64,000 nucleotides of DNA from Microcystis panniformis FACHB-1757. Lineage in GTDB: Bacteria; Cyanobacteriota; Cyanobacteriia; Cyanobacteriales; Microcystaceae. The translations under genes were made by a program, and so were the position numbers. Location of the stretch: positions 5,270,001 through 5,334,000 of the forward strand of contig NZ_CP011339.1 of assembly GCF_001264245.1 (NCBI RefSeq). Reading direction: 5' to 3'. Below are positions 35,433 through 42,616 of the stretch, piece by piece. Below the pieces are notes generated by a model. It was not told where the DNA came from. It did not search any database and saw nothing but the letters and a program-made list of their open reading frames with translations. Position 1 is the stretch's first letter. Each line of letters begins with the position of its first letter.

Positions 35433-35645
35433 TTATAAAAGTTTTTTAAATTCTTCAATAGTTAATCCCGAACCTTTAATAATTGTTCCCATTGTATAGG
35501 CATTAATTGGATTAGCCCTTGGAATAGTGAGAATATGTTGTCCATCAGTCATGGTAATATGTTTTCCCTGTCGAACAATCTGAAATCCTGCTTTTTCAAA
35601 GGCTTTAATTGCTCGTTGATGATTAATTCCAGCAAGACTAGGCAT
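35433..35645 (-). CDS. hicA: HicA mRNA interferase toxin
   Basis: 70 residues of the dsRBD-like HicA fold: MPSLAGINHQRAIKAFEKAG, then FQIVRQGKHITMTDG with the catalytic His in GKHITM. It ends IPRANPINAYTMGTIIKGSG and LTIEEFKKLL. Full length. It follows hicB with an 8-bp overlap, so the antitoxin is made first. HicA cleaves mRNA when free. Confidence 0.93.
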   Translation of the reverse strand: MPSLAGINHQRAIKAFEKAGFQIVRQGKHITMTDGQHILTIPRANPINAYTMGTIIKGSGLTIEEFKKLL

Positions 35646-35844
35646 GATTTAATTCAACTTCTACATAATAAGATTCGATCCCTTGATTTAATTCTGCAGC
35701 AACTTCTAAATAAGACTGAATTGCATCTTGAATATTATTGAGTGCTTCTTCTTTAGTTATCCCTTGAGAAGCACAACCGGGTAAACTAGGACACCAAACG
35801 GCATATCCCTCTTCTGTTTGTTTGAGATTGACTTGATATTGCAT
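35638..35844 (-). CDS. hicB: HicB antitoxin
   Basis: 68 residues: MQYQVNLKQTEEGYAVWCPS followed by LPGCASQGITKEEALNNIQD, the RNase H-like HicB core, ending ESYYVEVELNHA. It lacks a ribbon-helix-helix or HTH tail, as in many short cyanobacterial HicBs, so autoregulation may be absent or indirect. It overlaps hicA by 8 bp. Confidence 0.93.
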   Translation of the reverse strand: MQYQVNLKQTEEGYAVWCPSLPGCASQGITKEEALNNIQDAIQSYLEVAAELNQGIESYYVEVELNHA

Positions 35845-35882
35845 ATTTTATCATCCCGTACTTAATTGAAAATTAGGCAGCA

Positions 35883-35939
35883 CCTAATGAGGGTTGGATA
35901 GGATTGGGTGCTTTGTTCATTAATGGCGTGGCGGTTAAT
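35883..35939 (-). pseudogene. Relic of the TPR-CHAT gene 5' end
   Basis: About 55 bp (GGGTGCTTTGTTCATTAATGG and CGTGGCGG within it) aligns with 31139-31195, covering the CHAT gene's first ~13 codons and its upstream bases, but with the start ATG changed. It is not translated and has no downstream coding sequence. Confidence 0.65.
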
Positions 35940-36030
35940 TCAATTATAAGCGATTCATCGGCGATCATCAAAGGTTGGGGATTGGTAGTAGGGTTGTCAA
36001 AAAGGCGATCGCACTGTATAATCTTGATTA

Positions 36031-36052
36031 ATATATAAGCTAATTCTACTCA
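36031..36052. repeat. Left copy of a 22-bp direct repeat (DUF5615 start sequence)
   Basis: Identical to 36533-36554, with weaker similarity (AATCTT) to the left. Read on the minus strand it encodes SRISLY, the start of a DUF5615 toxin. The two copies bracket the DUF1902/HicA cassette. Confidence 0.8.
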
Positions 36053-36068
36053 CTTGAACTAAATCATC

Positions 36069-36314
36069 ATGAATCAAAAACCGTACCAAGTAGAAGCATT
36101 TTGGGATCGAGAGGCGCAAGTGTGGGTAGCAGAGAGTGAAGATATTCCGGGATTAGTCACCGAAGCTGATACCATCGAAGCTTTAACAGCTAAATTACGA
36201 CAGATAATTCCAGAATTATTACAACTCAATCATCTAATTACCATTGAACCTCAAAAAGCGATAACTTTTGAACTAATTAGTCATCGTCAAGAATCAATTG
36301 AGTGCGCTGTTTAG
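36069..36314 (+). CDS. DUF1902 antitoxin-like protein
   Basis: 81 residues: MNQKPYQVEAFWDREAQVWV, then AESEDIPGLVTEADTIEALT. This matches DUF1902, a HicB-like fold that pairs with HicA-type toxins. The next frame, a HicA-like toxin, starts one base after its TAG, as expected of a pair. The toxin carries a nonsense codon, so this antitoxin may be orphaned. Confidence 0.85.
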   Translation: MNQKPYQVEAFWDREAQVWVAESEDIPGLVTEADTIEALTAKLRQIIPELLQLNHLITIEPQKAITFELISHRQESIECAV

Positions 36315-36512
36315 ATGGCTACTTCTTTAACACCTGCATTAAAAAAAATGCTCTCAGCAGCCAGATGTTATTTTGAACGTCAAGGGAAAGGAGATCATGA
36401 AATTTGGTATAGTCCTCTGACATAAAGAAGATTTGTAGTTGATAATAGTATTAAATCACGCCATACTGCTAATGCAGTTTTGAAACAAGCCGGATTATCT
36501 AAAGCCTTTTGA
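36315..36512 (+). pseudogene. HicA-like (YcfA) toxin with internal stop
   Basis: The frame reads MATSLTPALKKMLSAARCYF then ERQGKGDHEIWYSPLT, TAA at codon 37 (36423-36425), then RRFVVDNSIKSRHTANAVLK and QAGLSKAF to TGA. Both halves are in the same frame and match a complete HicA toxin with its His in GDHEIW. One substitution (for example AAA or CAA to TAA) has killed it. Confidence 0.85.
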
Positions 36513-36555
36513 ACGCTGTGGAATCTTCATCCATATATAAGCTAATTCTACTCAT
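36499..36555 (-). pseudogene. N-terminal fragment of a DUF5615 (PIN-like) toxin
   Basis: MSRISLYMDEDS follows the DUF433 antitoxin stop by 2 bp, as the partner toxin should. It resembles the DUF5615 opening (MSxIxLYxDED). After 18 codons it ends in a TAG where it runs into the opposing HicA relic, so the toxin body is missing. A second partial copy of the same start is at 36031-36052. Confidence 0.65.
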
Positions 36556-36557
36556 AA

Positions 36558-36845
36558 TTAGGAAGGAGAATAATGTAATGCTTCAAGGCGATCTGCTTCC
36601 GCAGCTTCGTCTGCAATTTCTGATTCTATTGTTTCTTTATTAGTATGATAGTAAGTCAAAGCATCATAAACCTGTGCCAAAGATAGATGAGGAATTTCAT
36701 CGGCAATCTCTTCAGGGCTATATCCTAATTTATACCAGATCACTATTCTTCGTACAGTAACAGCAGTTCCCGCAATAATAGGACAACCTCCATGAATTTT
36801 GGGATCGCTTTTTATAAAAGTGCCAATATTGATCTCTGTTAACAT
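36558..36845 (-). CDS. DUF433-family antitoxin
   Basis: 95 residues with the DUF433 hallmark SDPKIHGGCPIIAGTAVTVR followed by LGYSPEEIADEIPHLSLAQV and YDALTYYHTN. DUF433 proteins are HTH antitoxins paired with DUF5615 PIN-like toxins. The partner is reduced to a stub here, so this is a surviving orphan antitoxin. Confidence 0.9.
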   Translation of the reverse strand: MLTEINIGTFIKSDPKIHGGCPIIAGTAVTVRRIVIWYKLGYSPEEIADEIPHLSLAQVYDALTYYHTNKETIESEIADEAAEADRLEALHYSPS

Positions 36846-36895
36846 AACTTTCTCTGATTCATTTTCAACTAATTAAACTACATAGGATTCTATGC

Positions 36896-37028
36896 GGCTC
36901 TTCTCGACTTTGTGTGATAATTTTTGCTTATGGAATCGTGAAATGCTTATCGGGCAAGACTTTTAGGGCTATTTTGCGGAAGAAAGTATCAGTATAGACC
37001 TCGTTTCCACACAGAAACCAGAAGAGCC
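36896..37028. repeat. Family E miniature element, copy 1
   Basis: 133 bp with inverted ends GGCTCTTCTCGACTTTGTGT and, on the other strand, GGCTCTTCTGGTTTCTGTGT. TCTATGC directly flanks both ends, a 7-bp target duplication. The second copy is at 54029-54161 in the opposite orientation. Confidence 0.88.
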
Positions 37029-37077
37029 TCTATGCTTTTATCACCATTTTAGCATAGCCTAAACATTGGTCGGGGTA

Positions 37078-37146
37078 GGGGCGAAGCATTCGGATAGGAA
37101 ATCTAGGATTTTAGCGATAGGTTATGCCCAAATGCTTCGCCCGTAC
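37078..37146. repeat. Isolated REP palindrome
   Basis: One GGGGCGAAGCATTCGGATA arm and one AATGCTTCGCCCGTAC arm, like the array units but without their tail. It abuts the transposase relic. Confidence 0.85.
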
Positions 37147-37286
37147 AGTGATTTTCTGCAATTGAGGAATAACTGTTGCACAAGGCGGTTCAAAGTGTAA
37201 TTCCAAAGCTTCTTGAAGATTTATTACTTTCTTCTGGTGTCCCCTAGGTCTGCATACTGTAATTCTTGGGCTGCCCATTTCTCCAT
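37147..37286 (-). pseudogene. Relic of an IS4-type transposase N-terminus
   Basis: From ATG at 37286 (GGAGG 12 bases upstream) the frame reads MEKWAAQELQYADLGDTRRK then stops. This is the Tnp_DNA_bind opening of IS4-like transposases. Similarity appears to continue in another frame (EALELHFEPPCATVIPQ), then the REP palindrome begins. No catalytic part remains. A longer overlapping frame here (37111-37338) is not a gene. Confidence 0.55.
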
Positions 37287-37500
37287 TTTTTTTGCTCACC
37301 TCCACCTTGATTCCTTCTTTCAAAACTATACCTATCAATCGTTTCCCCTTTTTTTAAGTTTCTTCTCTTTTTGTTAAGAAAGATCTGACTAATGGATAGG
37401 AGGACCGGACATTCAAGATAAATTTTCACAACTCGATCGCTACAACTATCTGGCCAAGAACTACAATAACCCTAGCATCTGTGTAAAAAAAGGCCTATCT

Positions 37501-37803
37501 ATGCAACTTTCGCCCCAAGAAAAAGATAAATTACTCATTTTCACGGCGGCACTGCTCGCCGAAAGACGCAAAAATCGCGGGATCAAGTTAAATTATCCCG
37601 AAGCGATCGCCTATATTAGCGCCGCCATGCTCGAGGGTGCCAGGGAAGGTCGTAGCGTGGCTGAATTGATGAGTTACGGCACTACTTTATTAACTCGCGA
37701 GGAGGTAATGGAAGGTATCCCGGAAATGATTACGGAAGTGCAGATCGAAGCGACTTTTCCCGATGGTACTAAATTAGTTACCGTTCACAATCCCATTCAC
37801 TAA
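37501..37803 (+). CDS. ureA: Urease gamma subunit
   Basis: 100 residues, the standard UreA length. It starts MQLSPQEKDKLLIFTAALLA, has LNYPEAIAYISAAMLEGARE and ends TFPDGTKLVTVHNPIH, all typical. Urease hydrolyses urea to ammonia and CO2 as a nitrogen source. ureB follows after 19 bp; ureC and the accessory genes are not in the window. Confidence 0.97.
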   Translation: MQLSPQEKDKLLIFTAALLAERRKNRGIKLNYPEAIAYISAAMLEGAREGRSVAELMSYGTTLLTREEVMEGIPEMITEVQIEATFPDGTKLVTVHNPIH

Positions 37804-37822
37804 CAGGAGATTTTTAGCAGTT

Positions 37823-38149
37823 ATGATTCCGGGAGAAATTATCACACCATCCGGGGAGATCGAGATTAATGTCGGTCGCGACACCCTGCGTATTTCTGTG
37901 GCTAATACAGGCGATCGACCGATTCAAGTGGGTTCCCACTATCATTTTTATGAAGTTAATCAGGCCCTGGAGTTTCAGCGCGAATTAACCAAAGGAACCC
38001 ATCTGAATATTCCCGCGGGTACATCAGTTCGATTTGAACCGGGAGACACGAAAGAGGTGGAATTAGTTACCATCGCGGGAACTGAAGAAATTTATGGCTT
38101 TAATGGTTTAATTAATGGTTCCCTCAAGGGCAAGAAAAAGAAAAAGTAA
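37823..38149 (+). CDS. ureB: Urease beta subunit
   Basis: 108 residues: MIPGEIITPSGEIEINVGRD, then VGSHYHFYEVNQALEF and GTSVRFEPGDTKEVELVTIA, ending in a lysine-rich tail. It forms the trimer with UreA and UreC. AGGAGA lies upstream of the ATG. The mtnP gene follows 65 bp later in the same direction instead of ureC. Confidence 0.97.
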   Translation: MIPGEIITPSGEIEINVGRDTLRISVANTGDRPIQVGSHYHFYEVNQALEFQRELTKGTHLNIPAGTSVRFEPGDTKEVELVTIAGTEEIYGFNGLINGSLKGKKKKK

Positions 38150-38214
38150 GGCCTTAACGGAATCGCTCAATTATGGTAAAATCAAGGCAACGATAACTAA
38201 TTCTTTCCAAGACT

Positions 38215-39102
38215 ATGACGACGGTAAAAATTGGCATCATTGGCGGCAGTGGTTTGTATAAAATGGATGCCCTCAAGGATGTGCGGGAAGTATCCCTCGA
38301 TACTCCTTTTGGTTCTCCTTCCGATGCTTTAATTCTCGGGACTTTAGAGGGAACAGAAGTTGCCTTTTTAGCGCGTCATGGCAGAAGTCACCATTTTTTA
38401 CCGACCGAATTACCCTTTCGAGCTAATATTCACGCTCTCAAACAATTAGGGGTTGAATATATTATTTCCGCTTCGGCAGTTGGTTCCCTCAAAGCCGAAG
38501 TTAAACCCCTAGATTTAGTCATTCCCGATCAATTTATTGACAGAACTAAAGAGAGAATAGCGACTTTTTTTGGGGAAGGAATTGTTGCCCACGTGGCCTT
38601 TGGTGATCCCGTTTGTCCCCAATTAGCCAACATTTTAGGGGATGCCGTCGCCAGTTTAAACCTACCGGAAGTTACCTTGCATCGCGGCGGTACATACCTC
38701 TGTATGGAGGGGCCGGCTTTTTCTACTAAAGCGGAATCAAATCTCTATAGAAGTTGGGGGGCAACCGTCATCGGTATGACTAATTTAACTGAGGCAAAAT
38801 TAGCCCGAGAAGCGGAAATTGCCTACGCTACCTTAGCTCTAGTTACCGATTACGATTGTTGGCATCCCGATCACGATCATGTCACGGTAGAAATGGTGAT
38901 CGAAAATCTACACCATAACGCTATTAATGCCCAAAAAGTGATCCAGGAAACGGTGCGCCGTCTGGTAGCTAATCCTCCCGTTTCTGCCGCTCATTCTGCC
39001 CTTAAATACGCTATTCTTACCCGTCTAGATTCTGTTCCCGTCGCCACTAAAGAAAAATTAGCTCTCTTTCTGAAAAAATATCTTGAAGAAGTAGAGAAAT
39101 AG
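38215..39102 (+). CDS. mtnP: S-methyl-5'-thioadenosine phosphorylase
   Basis: 295-residue MTAP of the PNP family: MTTVKIGIIGGSGLYKMDAL (phosphate loop GGSGLY), then LARHGRSHHFLPTELPFRAN. The substrate loop is CMEGPAFSTKAESNLYRSWG followed by VIGMTNLTEAKLAREAE. It recycles methylthioadenosine from polyamine synthesis in methionine salvage. It sits behind ureAB, which is a positional rather than pathway link. Confidence 0.95.
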   Translation: MTTVKIGIIGGSGLYKMDALKDVREVSLDTPFGSPSDALILGTLEGTEVAFLARHGRSHHFLPTELPFRANIHALKQLGVEYIISASAVGSLKAEVKPLDLVIPDQFIDRTKERIATFFGEGIVAHVAFGDPVCPQLANILGDAVASLNLPEVTLHRGGTYLCMEGPAFSTKAESNLYRSWGATVIGMTNLTEAKLAREAEIAYATLALVTDYDCWHPDHDHVTVEMVIENLHHNAINAQKVIQETVRRLVANPPVSAAHSALKYAILTRLDSVPVATKEKLALFLKKYLEEVEK

Positions 39103-39193
39103 CTGAGAAAAGTCGCCGTTAACGGAGGCAGGGGGCGGTCGGCAGAGGCCAAAAGGCAGACTTCGGCGTGAGCTTTTGTCGAACGCTTTATTC

Positions 39194-39245
39194 TCCCCAC
39201 ACCCCACACCCTGCCCCCACGAAAAACTTTTTGCCGCAGACCCTA
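39194..39245. repeat. Partial family D repeat
   Basis: CCCACACCCCACACCCTGCC with CGAAAAACTTTTTGCCGCAG and ACCCTAG, one end of the family D element. It reaches the stop codon of the sigma gene. Confidence 0.7.
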
Positions 39246-40199
39246 GCTAGCTAGATATTCTCTAATGTTGGCCTTGCGTTTTCTTAATTTAGCGATCGCT
39301 TCTCGTTCGATCTGACGCACGCGTTCACGACTGATATTGAGTCGAACGCCAATTTTTGCTAGGGTGAGGGGCTGCCCATTATCTAAACCAAAACGCAGAC
39401 AAATCACTTCTTTTTGTTGAGGAGTGAGGTCTGCCATCAGTTTTTCCAAATCCACTTGGAGGGAAGAATAGGCAGTGTAATCTTCGGGGGAAAGTCCCGT
39501 ATCTTCCAAGAGTTCCCCTAATTCCGTGTCTTGATTGTCCCCCACCTTTAAGTCAAGGGAAAGGGGTTGACGGGACCTTTCCAAGTAGTCTCGCACCTGT
39601 TTGGGAGTTAGGTCTAATTCCTCGGCTAATTCGGCAATGGTGGCAGCGCGACCTTTATCTTGAGCTAGTTGACGCTGGGCTTTTTTGATTTTATTCAGTT
39701 TTTCGGTGATGTGGATGGGCAGACGGATGGTGCGACTTTTTTCTGCGATCGCCCGGGTGATAGCTTGGCGAATCCACCAATAGGCATAGGTGGAAAAGCG
39801 ATAGCCTTTGGTGGGATCGAATTTTTCCACACCTCTTTGCATCCCAATGGTTCCCTCTTGGATGAGGTCTAATAGATCTAGATTGCGTTTTAGGTATTTT
39901 TTGGCGACGGAAACCACTAGACGCAGGTTCGCTTCTACCATCTTGCGTTTGGCGAAATCCCCTGCCCCTAATTCTCGACGCAGTTGTTCTTCACTAATTT
40001 CCGCCGCTTCTGACCACTGGCGATCGCTGGGATCGCTGCCGAGTTTAGCCCTTAGGGATTCTTTGATTTTTTCCAGAAAAATTAATCTTTGTACCTGTTT
40101 TGCGTAGAGAATTTCTTCTTCATGGCTGAGAAGGGGAACTCGGCCAATTTCTCTGAGATAGGCGCGAACTGGATCGGTGTGGTTTTTCGAGGTTTTCAT
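39243..40199 (-). CDS. Group 2 RNA polymerase sigma factor (sigma-70 family)
   Basis: 318 residues. Region 1.2 is TDPVRAYLREIGRVPLLSHE. Regions 2.1-2.4 contain MVEANLRLVVSVAKKYLKRN, LDLIQEGTIGMQRGVEKFDP and GYRFSTYAYWWIRQAITRAI. Region 3 contains LPIHITEKLNKIKKAQRQL. Region 4.2 contains TLAKIGVRLNISRERVRQIE. It lacks the long region 1.1 of the primary factor, so it is a non-essential group 2 factor, close in length to Synechocystis SigD. Such factors respond to light, carbon or nitrogen state. Exact subtype not certain. Confidence 0.93.
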   Translation of the reverse strand: MKTSKNHTDPVRAYLREIGRVPLLSHEEEILYAKQVQRLIFLEKIKESLRAKLGSDPSDRQWSEAAEISEEQLRRELGAGDFAKRKMVEANLRLVVSVAKKYLKRNLDLLDLIQEGTIGMQRGVEKFDPTKGYRFSTYAYWWIRQAITRAIAEKSRTIRLPIHITEKLNKIKKAQRQLAQDKGRAATIAELAEELDLTPKQVRDYLERSRQPLSLDLKVGDNQDTELGELLEDTGLSPEDYTAYSSLQVDLEKLMADLTPQQKEVICLRFGLDNGQPLTLAKIGVRLNISRERVRQIEREAIAKLRKRKANIREYLAS

Positions 40200-40746
40200 G
40201 AGTGCGCGTCGGTTGAGGGTTGATATTCAGGGATTGATGGCGTTTTTCCGATTGCTTCCCCAGGGGCAGTTAAGGAGATGCTATCAGGGTTTCTTCTCGT
40301 TTTGTAAAGAGACAAGTAAGTGGTTACTCAAGGATAGAGAGAAATCCAATTGAGGATTTAATTGCCTCTATAGTTCTTTTTTTGGCTATATATAGATTTT
40401 ATGGGCATAAATGGCGAGTAGTGACAAGCTTGTTTATTTAACTAATATTACAACAATTATTAAATAATGTAAAGTTTATGAGAAAAAAGAATATCCCTCT
40501 CAGGAACGCACCGATGAAGAGTAGGTTTGAGTATCCCTACTCATAGATTACCCAGAGGTTTCCAATCAGGATGCAATCTAGATGACAAAATGAGCAATTT
40601 GCTCCCCCCACCGATCGCTCTGCGATCGGTGAGGGGAGCAGGGAGTAGTCATACTAAATCCGTTGAGCAATTTTCGCCGGTATTGAACCCCTCAATGGTT
40701 CCGCTCCCCGCACTTTCCCCACCGGTGCGTTGCTGACGCTTAAGTG
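40200..40746. other. Gene-free region with strong hairpin and family C fragment
   Basis: An AT-rich part (40320-40500) probably holds the sigma factor promoter. At 40601-40639 lies a near-perfect long hairpin (arms GCTCCCC and CACCGATCGC, loop TCT). A family C end (TACTAAATCCGTTGAGCA) follows at 40651. No ORF is supported. Confidence 0.55.
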
Positions 40747-41046
40747 CTATTTTGGTTTAGTTTGGACGCTAATCGGACCATTAACCATGGTTTGACAGGC
40801 TAAACGATAATTTTCGGGTTTTTTCTTCAGACAGCGCTGCTCAAAGTCGGTTTTGGCTGAGAGATTTTCCAGACCCTCGACAATTGCCACTATACAAGTA
40901 CCACACTGACCGTAACCGCCACAATTCATCAATTTACCGCCAAAAGTGTAGATATCAACGCCATTCTGGATTGCTTTCTCTCGTAAATTCGCCCCATCTG
41001 CCGCTACCACGATCTTATTCTCTTTGACGAAGTTGATGTTACCCAT
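40747..41046 (-). CDS. Plant-type 2Fe-2S ferredoxin
   Basis: 99 residues. Cluster cysteines 42, 48, 51 and 84 (CGGYGQCGTC and RLACQT) give a CX5CX2CX32C pattern. The surrounding FGGKLMNCGGYGQCGTCIVA differs from PetF1 and fits the minor ferredoxins of cyanobacteria. Electron-transfer partner unknown. It lies 43 bp ahead of the coaBC-like stop, which may be transcribed into it. Confidence 0.92.
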   Translation of the reverse strand: MGNINFVKENKIVVAADGANLREKAIQNGVDIYTFGGKLMNCGGYGQCGTCIVAIVEGLENLSAKTDFEQRCLKKKPENYRLACQTMVNGPISVQTKPK

Positions 41047-41089
41047 GACTGTCTTACCCTAAATTTTTGCAAATTAATATTAAAAAATA

Positions 41090-42349
41090 TTAAATTTTTT
41101 TGATTGTAACATTTTTGGCTCGCTGTTCTAAATATTCGGCGATGGCAATAGCGATCGCTTTTTTACCGATAAATTTCCCCAATGCCGCTTTTGTGACCAA
41201 ATAAGCCACCTGTTCCCCTTGATCGCCCTTTTCCTCGCCCCGATTAGCAATAACAGCCTGATAGCCCTTTTCTAGGCGTTTACGGGCGATTTCCAGTAAC
41301 TCCTCCTGACTAACTCCCTCCTGATACTTGAAAGTCACCATCTCTAAATCGGGAAATTTTTCTCTCACCTTGTCAATCACTTTTTCCGTCGGCACAAAAT
41401 TAAGATTTAACTGCCCACCACTGGGAATCTTAGCAGAAAAAGGACTTTCTAAGCGATAATCTGCCACTGCTGCCGAGAAAATCCCAAATTTATAATCTTT
41501 ACTCTCTAATTCTCCCATAACCTTCCCTAGATACTCGTCATAAGTTTCAATAATTTCGTGGGGTAAATAAGCGGGGGGTGTATAGCTGCCGCGTCCGTGG
41601 ATTAACTGCACCTTTGCCCCGCGCAGGTATAATTCTTCTGCAATAGCGACTCCTAACTGTCCGGTAAAACGATTGGTTAAACGACGGATATTATCGATAA
41701 TCACGGGTGTGGGTCCACCAGTGACTAAAATCGGCATATTTTTCAGCACAGAATTACTGAGAATCCCACAGGCTGCCACGGTAATCTCTTTTTCCCCGGG
41801 GAGATTGTGCTTACCGTAATCATCCCGGGGTGGCATAATCTCGACTCCCCAGCGATCGAGAGTTTGCAAAGATTCGGTCAGAATAGCATTATGTAAACTG
41901 CCGTGCATGGTGGGGACGAGCAGAATTTTAGTTTTTCCCTTTTCCTGTCGTCCTAAGGCCGAGGCCAAGCATGAAGTGATCACTCCGTCAGCGATTCCGT
42001 AACGAAACTTATTAATCGTGTTATAGGTAGCGGGGGCGACTAAATAAAGATCAAAGGGAGATTGATCGCTTAAATGTTCTGCTTTTGCCGTTAATTGACT
42101 AACTACGGGATTAACCGTACTCCATTCCAAAGCTTCCTTAGTGACGTATCTTAAAGCTTCTTCTGAGACAAAAGCCACGACTGTAGCCCCGAATTTCCGC
42201 AAAGATCGGGCAATTAGCGGCGCTTTCATGGCCGCAATCCCTCCCGTTACCAGTAAAGCAATACGTTTACCCCAGAGATGATGACTCTCTAAGGGTACTT
42301 CGCGATCGCCTAAGTCCGAATCCGTCGGAGAAGAGAAATTCCAAGTCAT
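41090..42349 (-). CDS. coaBC: CoaBC-like phosphopantothenoylcysteine synthase/decarboxylase
   Basis: The flavoprotein (CoaC-type) domain has GKRIALLVTGGIAAMKAPLI, FDLYLVAPATYNTINKF and VPTMHGSLHNAILTE. The CoaB-type domain has MPILVTGGPTPVIIDNIRRL followed by TNRFTGQLGVAIAEELYLRG. CoaBC makes 4'-phosphopantetheine for coenzyme A. The wording differs from the standard bacterial enzyme (MHGSLH resembles archaeal forms), so it may be a paralogue. I set the start at 42349 (MTWNFSSPTD); the longer frame to 42439 reads only the low-complexity GGGGAATG repeat upstream. Confidence 0.82.
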   Translation of the reverse strand: MTWNFSSPTDSDLGDREVPLESHHLWGKRIALLVTGGIAAMKAPLIARSLRKFGATVVAFVSEEALRYVTKEALEWSTVNPVVSQLTAKAEHLSDQSPFDLYLVAPATYNTINKFRYGIADGVITSCLASALGRQEKGKTKILLVPTMHGSLHNAILTESLQTLDRWGVEIMPPRDDYGKHNLPGEKEITVAACGILSNSVLKNMPILVTGGPTPVIIDNIRRLTNRFTGQLGVAIAEELYLRGAKVQLIHGRGSYTPPAYLPHEIIETYDEYLGKVMGELESKDYKFGIFSAAVADYRLESPFSAKIPSGGQLNLNFVPTEKVIDKVREKFPDLEMVTFKYQEGVSQEELLEIARKRLEKGYQAVIANRGEEKGDQGEQVAYLVTKAALGKFIGKKAIAIAIAEYLEQRAKNVTIKKI

Positions 42350-42355
42350 AAATTT

Positions 42356-42432
42356 GGGGAAATGGGGAAATGGGGAAATGGGGGAATGGGGACATGGGTA
42401 CATGGGTACATGGGGGAATGGGGACATGGGGG
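42356..42432. repeat. G-rich microsatellite (GGGGAAAT/GGGGACAT)
   Basis: Tandem 8- to 9-base GGGGAAAT, GGGGGAAT and GGGTACAT units lie immediately upstream of the coaBC-like start, in its leader or promoter. Confidence 0.85.
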
Positions 42433-42490
42433 AATTCAACTAAAAAACCCCAAAACCCCAAAACCCTAAAATCTCAATACCCAACACCTT

Positions 42491-42541
42491 CTAACTGATA
42501 ACTGATAACTGATCACTGATAACTGATCACTGATAACTGAT
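42491..42541. repeat. STRR block with CTGATAA and CTGATCA units
   Basis: Alternating CTGATAA and CTGATCA heptamers between coaBC and the DUF1517 gene; one of six STRR blocks in the window. Confidence 0.85.
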
Positions 42542-42616
42542 TTGAAGATTTGTCTATCCCTGACCGAGAAACTGGTTATGCTAGTAAATAAAGGGTTGCT
42601 GTATTTCGGTGTTCTT

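Noticed and set aside
36069..36512. Functional DUF1902/HicA toxin-antitoxin pair
   Set aside because: The toxin has an in-frame TAA at codon 37, so only the antitoxin can be whole.
37111..37338. 75-codon minus-strand ORF upstream of ureA
   Set aside because: Its tail is a REP palindrome and its body is the wrong frame of an IS4 transposase relic; the start would be a TTG without support.
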